Assembly: GCA_002428905.1 (NCBI GenBank)
Contig: DIYD01000302.1
Span: 6,648-32,997 of the forward strand
Length of the DNA stretch: 26,350 bases
Direction of reading: 5' to 3'
Source: Bacteroidetes bacterium UBA6063
GTDB taxonomy: Bacteria; Bacteroidota; Bacteroidia; NS11-12g; UBA9320
In this document: piece by piece, positions 1 through 6,286 of the stretch
Layout of the letters: the number at the start of each line of letters is the position of its first letter
Position numbering within the stretch: the first letter of the stretch is position 1
Made by a program: the position numbers and the translations under genes
Notes under the pieces: generated by a model
What the model saw: the letters and a program-made list of their open reading frames with translations, nothing else
What the model was told of the DNA's origin: nothing
The model's database searches: none

Positions 1-13
1 CACACGTATTGAA

Positions 14-673
14 ATGGAAACCGGATTACTGAATTATATTCCGCTTTACTTTGGTCCATACCAGGATACGATATACGCAGACTACCGCCGTTATATTTTC
101 CCTCGAGGTTGGAGACCATTTGACTTTACTGAATATAAGGACGGGAAGCCACGGTCGGCGGAGGAAATACGAGCAGAATACGATAGCATGGATAATGAGC
201 AGTACTCCGCATATTATGGTGCGTTTTTGCCTGAACATCAACAGATTTGCCCACATCACGAAACACGATCGGCAGACACGGCACGTTTAAGCGTTTATGT
301 TGACACTACGCAATTTATTCGTAACATTGATCTTAAAACAATTCAAGACAAAACCTTTTCGTTTAAGGCCTACCCTGTAGCGATCATCAATCCGAATCAG
401 TACTGCGTATTCCTGGGTTATGACAGGTACTTATACCTAATGTTGGAGGCCAAAGATTCTTTGAACCAATGGCGAGAAGTGGAGTCTCGGCACACCTACT
501 TCTGCACAACAGGTATGTCACGTATTCAATTGCCACCGAACGAATTGGTGCTTACCTCTGTGAAGGTGTTTACAGGCGATTACCGCACGGATATGCGTTT
601 AAAGATAGGCGATAACTATTCGAATGTCTTTCGAGGTTCGATGCATTACGGCCAGTTCACCACAACAAATTAA
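14..673 (+). CDS. Hypothetical protein, possibly 5'-truncated by the window edge
   Basis: I do not recognise this 219-residue protein. The reading frame is open back to base 2, so the ATG at 14 may be internal to a longer protein. The visible part is rich in aromatic residues and looks soluble. It has a polar N-terminal region (about residues 35-85) with the acidic stretch EEIRAEYDSMDNEQ, then a beta-rich C-terminal half (about 90-215). There is no signal peptide at the visible start and no transmembrane segment. It could be the C-terminal domain of a secreted or element-borne protein. The TAA stop is followed within 4 nt by a perfect hairpin, so it probably ends a transcript there. The next gene on the same strand starts 61 nt downstream in another frame. 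Confidence 0.55.
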   Translation: METGLLNYIPLYFGPYQDTIYADYRRYIFPRGWRPFDFTEYKDGKPRSAEEIRAEYDSMDNEQYSAYYGAFLPEHQQICPHHETRSADTARLSVYVDTTQFIRNIDLKTIQDKTFSFKAYPVAIINPNQYCVFLGYDRYLYLMLEAKDSLNQWREVESRHTYFCTTGMSRIQLPPNELVLTSVKVFTGDYRTDMRLKIGDNYSNVFRGSMHYGQFTTTN

Positions 674-676
674 TTT

Positions 677-701
677 ATCTGCGCAAACTATTTGCGCAGA
701 T
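677..701 (+). terminator. Terminator-like perfect hairpin between two hypothetical genes
   Basis: An 11-bp perfect stem (ATCTGCGCAAA pairing with TTTGCGCAGAT) closes a 3-nt loop (CTA), starting 4 nt after a stop codon. The sequence after it (GTGTTCT) is only weakly T-rich. It could be an intrinsic terminator, an mRNA 3'-end stabiliser, or an operator dyad for the 735 gene, whose start lies 33 nt beyond. Confidence 0.6.
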
Positions 702-734
702 GTGTTCTAAGCTTGTACCAGAAATAAAGAGAAC

Positions 735-2123
735 ATGAACCGATTGAACGATTTACATATTAGTTTGACCCAACGCAAGCGACCAGAAGACGTTGCTCAG
801 ATGATTTTGGAGATCATAGGCAATTACTTGTCCTATCACGAAAAATCTGTCCTTAACAGAGCTGCTAAAGGTTCACTCAAACGATCTTTTTGGGGTTACA
901 CCTCCATGATGCAAGAATTTGCATCTGCCGTAGGCGCAGAAAAACTGGTGAAAAAGACCATTGAGATATTCAAACTTCGCAACAATGGTTCGATTGATTA
1001 CAACAACGCAGACCATGTTGAGCAGTTTATTAAGGAAGTGTCTCCGCTTATTGGGAAACGCGTTGGTGGCAATAACTTTCTATCGGATAGGCTGAACAAA
1101 GAGCAGCGAAAGGCTGAGGGACTTGATATCAGTAAAAGAAATTACAACAAAAAGTGGCGATTACTAAAGCGATTGGAGCATAAGCTTATTAGGTATGGCC
1201 GTGAGGTAAAGAAAATCGAGTACCAGATGATTGGTAAACATGGCTTGTCGCATGAATTGAGCCTGGAGGAATTTAGCAAAGACCTAAACTCTGCCTGTTT
1301 CATCGCGTATTACAATGCCCGTTGCAACCTACGCAGTGTATTTACCAATTCATCGCAGGAACGGGCGTTTGACGAGATAGCTGAAATGTTATTCAATCGA
1401 TGCGCTGGCCAGCACAAGACTTCTGTGTTCGATGTATTTTCGAAAAGAACGAACCGTACAGTACCAACTTCTACGAACTGGTGGGCAATAGCGCACATCT
1501 ATTCAAGTAAAGAAGTACTTACTCATCTCACCGATGAGGAAAAAGGTAGGTTGCTAGGTAGGTGGACAAGTATCTTACAGCAAATCTCTGGTTTTCTTCA
1601 AGAGATATGGGAGAATAATGACTTCAACCGAGAAACCATGGTGGTGCGAAAAGGTGATGATTCTACTACCTGGAACAATACTGCTGGTGCCTGGAATAAG
1701 GCAAGAGACAACTGGATCAACTTGCTGTATGCGCTAGGAATGGAGTACGTTCTGGACGAGCTCTGTTTTGGTAAAGTGCTACGCCTTATGGCTGCCGACG
1801 TGGTATTCTGGCATCACACCACAGGTGGCAAGCTCGACGCAAATACGAAAGTCTGGAATAAACTACCCCTGCCATGGGAAGTGTTTCAGCGAAGGGCACG
1901 ATGCACGAAGAAGATGGTAGAACGCTATTGTAGGAAAGCGGGTTTGCACCCGGCACGATCAGGTTGGATAGCCCCGCGCAATCATGGTGTCGCACGGTTT
2001 AAACCAACACCAGAGCTGGTACACGGTGTTTCTGTGTCGAGTCCATTTCTGGCAACGGTGCTGAAAAAGCACAACTACTATTCCGGTAAAAACGTTCAGG
2101 TATTTTTTCCGGAAGAGAATTAG
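735..2123 (+). CDS. Hypothetical basic, mainly helical 462-aa protein upstream of two unusual tRNAs
   Basis: I do not recognise the family. The protein has no signal peptide or transmembrane segment, so it is likely cytoplasmic. Residues about 105-170 are strongly basic and helical (KEQRKAEGL, NKKWRLLKRLEHKLIRYGRE), compatible with nucleic-acid binding. The C-terminal half is rich in Trp, Arg and Asn (WNNTAGAWNKARDNW near 310-325, then RRARCTKKMVERYCRKAGLHP and WIAPRNHGVARF). Four Cys and several His occur there, but I see no clear zinc-finger spacing. The TAG stop ends on base 2123, which is also nucleotide 1 of the first downstream tRNA, so gene and tRNAs are probably one transcript. The A-rich leader before ATG 735 (AAATAAAGAGAAC) is typical of Bacteroidota. 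A role acting on, or depending on, the two tRNAs is inference from position only. Confidence 0.75.
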   Translation: MNRLNDLHISLTQRKRPEDVAQMILEIIGNYLSYHEKSVLNRAAKGSLKRSFWGYTSMMQEFASAVGAEKLVKKTIEIFKLRNNGSIDYNNADHVEQFIKEVSPLIGKRVGGNNFLSDRLNKEQRKAEGLDISKRNYNKKWRLLKRLEHKLIRYGREVKKIEYQMIGKHGLSHELSLEEFSKDLNSACFIAYYNARCNLRSVFTNSSQERAFDEIAEMLFNRCAGQHKTSVFDVFSKRTNRTVPTSTNWWAIAHIYSSKEVLTHLTDEEKGRLLGRWTSILQQISGFLQEIWENNDFNRETMVVRKGDDSTTWNNTAGAWNKARDNWINLLYALGMEYVLDELCFGKVLRLMAADVVFWHHTTGGKLDANTKVWNKLPLPWEVFQRRARCTKKMVERYCRKAGLHPARSGWIAPRNHGVARFKPTPELVHGVSVSSPFLATVLKKHNYYSGKNVQVFFPEEN

Positions 2124-2195
2124 GCAGGTTAGCTCAGTGGCAGAGCGTTCGGCTCATTATCCGAATGGACGCAGGTTCGAGCCCTGCACCTGCCT
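2123..2195 (+). tRNA. tRNA with 8-nt anticodon loop (CTCATTAT; CAT or quadruplet CAUU)
   Basis: A full cloverleaf is present. The acceptor is GGCAGGT/ACCTGCC (7 bp). T8 and A9 are followed by D stem GCTC/GAGC with loop AGTGGCA, G26, anticodon stem TTCGG/CCGAA, variable loop TGGAC, and T arm GCAGG-TTCGAGC-CCTGC. Tertiary positions A14, G15:C48, G18, G19, A21, T54, T55, C56 and A58 are intact. The loop between the two perfect anticodon-stem strands (2153-2160) has 8 nt rather than 7: CTCATTAT. No alternative 5-bp stem restores a 7-nt loop. With U33 fixed, the anticodon reads CAU (Met), or CAUU if four bases are used (codon AAUG). The unpaired position 73 is T, unlike Met (A73). CCA is not encoded; CCG follows. 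A-1 (2122) could pair with T73, giving an 8-bp acceptor. It starts on the last base of the upstream stop codon. Confidence 0.85.
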
Positions 2196-2198
2196 CCG

Positions 2199-2271
2199 TC
2201 TGATATAGCTCAGTGGTAGAGCACCCGGCTCTCGATCCGGGAGGACGTAGGTTCGAGCCCTACTATCAGAC
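2199..2271 (+). tRNA. tRNA with 8-nt anticodon loop (CTCTCGAT; CTC/TCG or quadruplet CUCG)
   Basis: A second complete cloverleaf starts 3 nt after the first. The acceptor is TCTGATA/TATCAGA, with T8 A9, D stem GCTC/GAGC with loop AGTGGTA, A26, anticodon stem CCCGG/CCGGG, variable loop AGGAC, and T arm GTAGG-TTCGAGC-CCTAC. The loop 2229-2236 is CTCTCGAT, again 8 nt, and follows the same CU-NNNN-AU pattern as its neighbour. Possible readings are CUC (codon GAG), UCG (codon CGA) or quadruplet CUCG (codon CGAG). Position 73 is C. G-1 (2198) can pair with it, as in tRNA-His, extending the acceptor to 8 bp. CCA is not encoded. D arm, variable loop and T loop are nearly identical to the first tRNA, while the acceptor and anticodon stems differ with full pairing kept. 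That indicates selection for function rather than decay. Confidence 0.85.
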
Positions 2272-2286
2272 CTTTTGTGGATGTCT

Positions 2287-2307
2287 CAGAATTGTTACGT
2301 AATTCTG
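2287..2307 (+). other. Inverted repeat after the tRNA pair
   Basis: CAGAATT and AATTCTG form a perfect 7-bp inverted repeat around a 7-nt spacer (GTTACGT), 16 nt after the second tRNA and 67 nt before the dehydrogenase gene. No T-run follows on the plus strand. It could be a weak terminator or processing hairpin for the tRNA transcript, or an operator for the next gene. Confidence 0.35.
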
Positions 2308-2373
2308 GACTATGGTTAAATAGATCTTTAAAGAGCGTCCCACCTTTGTGCTACAACAGTAAAGATCAATAAA

Positions 2374-3348
2374 ATGGCAAACAAGAATGTAATCTGGTGT
2401 GATTCAACCAATCTAACCAAAGACTTGACAGGTAAAACGTATATCGTTACGGGTGCAAATTCAGGTGTTGGTTTTGAGACAACGCAGCAACTCGTTAAAC
2501 AAGGGGCACACGTGGTTATGGCCTGTAGAAGGGTAGAGGCAGGTAAAGAAGCGGCCCAGGCATTTAACGGCCTTAAAGGGAGTTACGAAATTATAGCATG
2601 TGATCTGGCGGATTTACAATCTGTACGCGCTTTCGTAAGCGCATTTCAGGCGAACCATAATAAACTACATGGCCTGGTGTGCAATGCCGGGATGGTGAAC
2701 ATGCACAACGAGCCAAGGTATACGAAAGATGGGTTTGAAATCACTATGGCAACCAGTATTGACGGTCATTTCCTAATGACGGAATCCCTATTGGAGACCA
2801 TGAAAAACACGGGTGAATCGCGAATGCTTATTCTTTCATCGGTCGTACATGCCGGTAATCCGAAGAACAGATACCAGCTTCACTTCGACGATCTGGACTG
2901 GAAAAATAGAAAGTACAACAACTTTGCTGCGTATGGCGAGGCCAAGGTCGCATCTGTACTCTATGCCAAAGAACTTTCAGAAAGGGCAAAGGGGACCGGA
3001 GTTACCACATATTCCATTCATCCGGGTTGGGCACGATCGAATTTTGGTGGAGGTGGAAATGGCATTACTAAAGCATTGATGTCCGTTACAAAACCCATCT
3101 TTTCGCTATTGAACTTTAGCGATAGCAGTTGGGAGTCTGCCCAAACCTCATTGCATTGTTTGCTCTCCGATGAAGCACCAAAGCACTCAGGGGCATACTT
3201 CAGTCAGCATAGTGTTTTATACCGCGATAAACAGTGCCGCAAGGGTGGATGGCCGATGGAATCGCCGAATCCGCATGCGAATAACATGGCTGACGCCCGA
3301 AAACTGGTGGAAGTTTGCAGGCAACGTGTTGGACTCCATAGGTTTTAA
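2374..3348 (+). CDS. Short-chain dehydrogenase/reductase (SDR), retinol-dehydrogenase-like
   Basis: This is a 324-residue classical SDR oxidoreductase that should use NAD(P)H to interconvert a carbonyl and an alcohol. Visible motifs are the Rossmann glycine motif TGANSGVG (residues 26-33), CDLADL near 76-81, NAG (104-106), catalytic Ser in LILSS (155-156), and the catalytic pair in YGEAK (Tyr187, Lys191), followed by HPGWARSNF. The arginines in CRR (51-53), at the end of beta-2, suggest NADP(H) preference. The layout resembles the retinol dehydrogenase/protochlorophyllide-reductase-like group, but the substrate cannot be read from sequence. It is followed 41 nt downstream by an AraC regulator on the same strand, a common arrangement in which the regulator controls the reductase. 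A poor -7 candidate (CACCTTTG, 2341-2348) precedes the ATG. Confidence 0.9.
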   Translation: MANKNVIWCDSTNLTKDLTGKTYIVTGANSGVGFETTQQLVKQGAHVVMACRRVEAGKEAAQAFNGLKGSYEIIACDLADLQSVRAFVSAFQANHNKLHGLVCNAGMVNMHNEPRYTKDGFEITMATSIDGHFLMTESLLETMKNTGESRMLILSSVVHAGNPKNRYQLHFDDLDWKNRKYNNFAAYGEAKVASVLYAKELSERAKGTGVTTYSIHPGWARSNFGGGGNGITKALMSVTKPIFSLLNFSDSSWESAQTSLHCLLSDEAPKHSGAYFSQHSVLYRDKQCRKGGWPMESPNPHANNMADARKLVEVCRQRVGLHRF

Positions 3349-3389
3349 GATCTGTAATTCAATTATTTAACTAACTTGGCCATTGGTCT

Positions 3390-4310
3390 ATGAGCGATAT
3401 TTTTAGAATAAAGAGCATATCTCAATTTCATGAAATTCTGGGATTACCTGCACCAGAGCACCCGTTGATTTCCTTGATTAAGGAAAAAGAGGCGATGAGT
3501 GAGCCAAACATAGACGATGCATTGTTCGACATACGGTTTGCATCAGACCTGTATACCATCATGTATAAGGATAAGATTAGTGGTTCATTGGGTTATGGAA
3601 GAAATTCGTACGACTTTCAGGAAGGAACTCTGATTTTTGCCAGCCCTGGTCAGGTTTTTACATCACCCAAAAAGGAAGACTTGCAACAGAAGGAGGGGTG
3701 GACGCTTTTATTCCATCCAGACCTACTTTCGAGATCTAATCTTGCCGCAAAGATGGATTCGTATTCGTATTTCTCTTATGAGGTTACAGAAGCGCTTCAT
3801 CTTTCTGAAAAAGAACAGCGCTTTATTGTACAGTTGGTAGACCAAATCAAGACAGAGTACGCGCAAAACCTCGATAAGCACAGCCAGCAACTCATACTAT
3901 CAAATCTTGAACTACTGTTGAACTACTGCATGCGGTTTTATGATCGTCAGTTTTATACCCGATCGAACATGCATAGTGATTTTGTTGCGAAGTTCGAGTC
4001 AGTACTAAAGTCGTATTTTAAGTCAGGAAAAATCGCAGAACACGGTATTCCTAATGCTGGATATTTCGGAGATGCGCTGAGCATGTCATCGAACTACCTG
4101 AGTGATTTGTTGAAGAAAGAAACCGGTAAAAGTGTCAAGGAGCATATAGACGGTTACATCATTCGACGGGCAAAAAACACTCTACTGAGCTCGAATCAAT
4201 CGGTTAGTGAAGTAGCCTATGGCCTTGGATTTGACTACCCACAAAGTTTTACGCGTATGTTCAAGAAGAAAACGGGCTTAAGTCCAAACGAATACAGGAA
4301 TTTGAATTAA
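3390..4310 (+). CDS. AraC-family transcriptional regulator
   Basis: A 306-residue DNA-binding regulator. The N-terminal part (about 1-190) is a ligand-sensing, cupin-like domain with a GRNSYDFQEGTLIFASPGQVF segment typical of AraC sensor domains. The C-terminal 100 residues hold the double helix-turn-helix: first HTH in LSMSSNYLSDLLKKETGKSV, linker helix YIIRRAKNTLLSS, second HTH in VSEVAYGLGFDYPQSFTRMFKKKTGLSPNEYR, which matches the AraC signature closely. It lies 41 nt after the SDR gene and probably shares its transcript. Control of that reductase is the likeliest role, with an unknown effector. Confidence 0.92.
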   Translation: MSDIFRIKSISQFHEILGLPAPEHPLISLIKEKEAMSEPNIDDALFDIRFASDLYTIMYKDKISGSLGYGRNSYDFQEGTLIFASPGQVFTSPKKEDLQQKEGWTLLFHPDLLSRSNLAAKMDSYSYFSYEVTEALHLSEKEQRFIVQLVDQIKTEYAQNLDKHSQQLILSNLELLLNYCMRFYDRQFYTRSNMHSDFVAKFESVLKSYFKSGKIAEHGIPNAGYFGDALSMSSNYLSDLLKKETGKSVKEHIDGYIIRRAKNTLLSSNQSVSEVAYGLGFDYPQSFTRMFKKKTGLSPNEYRNLN

Positions 4311-4385
4311 GTCAACGTTTACGATGAGAATTTAATAGATTCGCCTGCAGATGATCCATCGTTCATCACTAAACGAAATCGCTGC

Positions 4386-5720
4386 ATGATAGAATTTGAG
4401 TCGCTCAATCGTTTATCCGTCTACCTCGATCGCCTGATTAAGGGTCAACTTTGGTTTAAAGTGATCCTTGGACTCGTTGTAGGAGCCGGATTAGGTATTT
4501 TTCTCAACCCATCTTCCGGATTCATTTCGGAACGTATTAGCGGCCAAATCGCAGATTGGCTTGAGTTACCCGGCCAGATTTTTATGCGCCTGGTACAGAT
4601 GATCATGATTCCTTTGATCTTTACGTCAATCATTACGGGTATCGTTAGCAATACATCGGAGAATCTGAAGTCCATCGGACCCAGGCTACTGGTATATTTC
4701 TTTTTTACAACTGGTGTAGCAATCATAATTGGCTTAGCAGTTACCCTGATTTTGGAACCGGGTAAGTACTTCGTTTCACTGGGAGGTTTTCTTGGAACGG
4801 GCGAAGGACCGAAAATACCCGAACAGCGAAATGATGTGCTGCAAGACATACCCAATGCCATTTCCAATCTAATTCCGAATAATCCGCTCGAAGCTTTTCT
4901 AACTGGAGAAATGCTGGGTGTGGTCATTTTTACGATTCTTATTGGTGTGGCAATCACACAGTTGAAGCCGGTTACAGCCCGTCCATTGATTCGATTTTCT
5001 GAGGCCGTTCAGAAAATATGTATGATCGTCGTTTCCTGGGCAATGCGTCTGGTTCCCTATGCCGTATTTGGTTTGATGGCGGCGCTACTTTCCAGAACGG
5101 GACTTGAGATTTTTATGGGATTGGGGTACTACATTGGCGTAGTGATCTTAGGATTGTTCATTCTACTGGTATTCTACCTGATACTTGTATTCATAATAAC
5201 CCAACGAAGTCCGCTGAAGTTCTTAAAGCAAATAAAAGAGCCTCAGTTATTGGCGTTTTCGATGGCAAGCTCTGCTGCTGTAATGCCTTTGTCGATGAAA
5301 ACAGCCGATGAAAAACTGGGCGTTTCGTCAAACATAAGCGATTTTGTTATTCCCGTAGGAGCCACCATCAACATGGATGGTACTGCTCTCTTTCAATGTG
5401 TGACCACGTTGTTTATGGCCCAGGTGTATGGTGTTGAACTATCGATGATTAACCTGTTATTAATTACGTTTACCGTTGTTGCAGCCTCTATAGGAACCCC
5501 AGCCGTGCCTGGTGGGGGAGTAATCGTTCTGGCATCTGTACTTCAAAGCGCCGGAATACCGGTAGACGGACTGATTGTCATCATCGGAATCGATCGCATT
5601 TTGGGTATGTTTAGAACATCGGTCAACGTAACCGGAGATCTTACGGCATGTGTAATCTTCGACAAATTCTATGGCGAATCCAGGGAAGAAGTCCTGATTA
5701 AGACGCCACCTGAGGTTTAA
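4386..5720 (+). CDS. Dicarboxylate/amino acid:cation symporter (DAACS/GltP family)
   Basis: A 444-residue inner-membrane transporter that should couple uptake of C4-dicarboxylates or acidic amino acids to Na+ or H+. It has about eight hydrophobic membrane segments and the re-entrant hairpin motifs of the family. These are SSAAVMPLS (near residue 295, the serine-rich hairpin, usually SSSAATLP), NMDGTALFQ (near 329), VPGGG (near 376) and the terminal binding helix GIDRILGMFRTSVNVTGD (near 401). In characterised members that last helix is usually DRxxDMxRTxxNVxGD. Here Gly-Met replaces Asp-Met, and the Asp of that helix helps bind Na+/substrate in glutamate/aspartate transporters, so selectivity may differ. 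Length is normal for the family. Its 3' end overlaps the convergent thioredoxin-like gene by 4 nt. Confidence 0.93.
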   Translation: MIEFESLNRLSVYLDRLIKGQLWFKVILGLVVGAGLGIFLNPSSGFISERISGQIADWLELPGQIFMRLVQMIMIPLIFTSIITGIVSNTSENLKSIGPRLLVYFFFTTGVAIIIGLAVTLILEPGKYFVSLGGFLGTGEGPKIPEQRNDVLQDIPNAISNLIPNNPLEAFLTGEMLGVVIFTILIGVAITQLKPVTARPLIRFSEAVQKICMIVVSWAMRLVPYAVFGLMAALLSRTGLEIFMGLGYYIGVVILGLFILLVFYLILVFIITQRSPLKFLKQIKEPQLLAFSMASSAAVMPLSMKTADEKLGVSSNISDFVIPVGATINMDGTALFQCVTTLFMAQVYGVELSMINLLLITFTVVAASIGTPAVPGGGVIVLASVLQSAGIPVDGLIVIIGIDRILGMFRTSVNVTGDLTACVIFDKFYGESREEVLIKTPPEV

Positions 5721-6004
5721 TCGTTTATTAGCGTTGTGATACGTTTTAAGGCATTCGTTACCTCAACAACGGAAAAACTGCGTGCAAATCGGTGGTGTTC
5801 GGCACCATCAACCTGAATGATCACCACAGGCAGAGTAAAGACCCTTTGCTGTGCAGCACGCTCCCGCTCCTGGTTCACATCAATCACACTGGTTTCCACA
5901 GCAGGAAATTGAGATGAAACTTGCTCGAGAAGTTTCGGTTTAAGCACCTTGCATACGGTGCAATGGTCGCCGGTGAAATACAGTAGTTCGATGGTGTTTT
6001 GCAT
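5717..6004 (-). CDS. Thioredoxin-fold small protein
   Basis: A 95-residue single-domain protein with a thioredoxin fold and no signal peptide, so cytoplasmic. The redox motif is CTVC near residues 15-18 (FTGDHCTVCKVLKP), a CxxC in the expected position after beta-1. The cis-proline motif is TLPV near residue 59. The sequence VIDVNQERERAAQQRVFTLPVVII follows the usual beta-alpha-beta pattern. Likely a thiol-disulfide oxidoreductase or thioredoxin-like reductant; the partner is unknown. Its 3' end overlaps the symporter stop codon, convergent. Upstream on the minus strand there is a -7 box (6025-6032) with a perfect 17-bp dyad just behind it, suggesting repressor control. Confidence 0.88.
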   Translation of the reverse strand: MQNTIELLYFTGDHCTVCKVLKPKLLEQVSSQFPAVETSVIDVNQERERAAQQRVFTLPVVIIQVDGAEHHRFARSFSVVEVTNALKRITTLIND

Positions 6005-6024
6005 AAGCGGATGTGGCGTTCTTG

Positions 6025-6032
6025 CAAAGATA
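6025..6032 (-). promoter_or_regulatory. Promoter -7 box of the thioredoxin-like gene
   Basis: On the minus strand this reads TATCTTTG, an exact match to the Bacteroidota -7 consensus TAnnTTTG, 20 nt upstream of the ATG. No TTG lies at the ideal -33 position. Instead that region carries the dyad at 6038-6054. Confidence 0.6.
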
Positions 6033-6037
6033 AGTAG

Positions 6038-6054
6038 TTCCGTGTTCCACGGAA
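6038..6054. promoter_or_regulatory. Perfect dyad overlapping the thioredoxin promoter (candidate operator)
   Basis: TTCCGTG-TTC-CACGGAA has perfect 7-bp arms around 3 nt and lies between the -7 and -33 regions of the minus-strand promoter. This is a classical repressor position. An attenuator hairpin is unlikely because it lies upstream of the predicted transcription start. Confidence 0.5.
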
Positions 6055-6207
6055 GAATTGCCAGAGCTTAGTCAGGACAAATAGGTGTAGTCAGGCTCCA
6101 GCACATTATCCGTTATGGTATTCTCGAAGTTCGATACGAAGTTCACAATAAAACGGAATGCTTAACGGTTATTTTCGGGAGGAGTCTTTGGAAAGCGTAC
6201 AAAAACG

Positions 6208-6237
6208 TTTGCCCATCCAAAACACAACGTAAATTTG
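6208..6237 (+). promoter_or_regulatory. Promoter of the lipoprotein gene
   Basis: TTTG (6208-6211), an 18-nt spacer and TAAATTTG (6230-6237) match the Bacteroidota housekeeping promoter in both boxes and spacing. The predicted start of transcription is near 6244, giving a leader of about 43 nt to the ATG at 6287. Confidence 0.75.
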
Positions 6238-6286
6238 AGGATTCCAACTTCTCTATATGAGGTGCCAAATAGTATACGTGACGCTT

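Noticed and set aside
600..740. Possible +1 frameshift joining the 219-aa and 462-aa genes, since the second lies in the +1 frame of the first and quadruplet-reading tRNAs follow
   Set aside because: The +1 frame has a TAA stop at 708-710, before the second gene's ATG at 735, and a strong hairpin lies between, so a fusion protein is not possible.
2123..2271. Reading the two tRNAs as decayed pseudogenes or sequencing errors
   Set aside because: All stems are perfect and tertiary bases intact in both. The same loop design occurs twice, and tRNA2's loop has no homopolymer that would invite an indel error.
4445..4957. 170-codon minus-strand frame inside the symporter gene
   Set aside because: It lies fully opposite a clear transporter gene, its sequence is low in recognisable features, and it is explained as a shadow frame.
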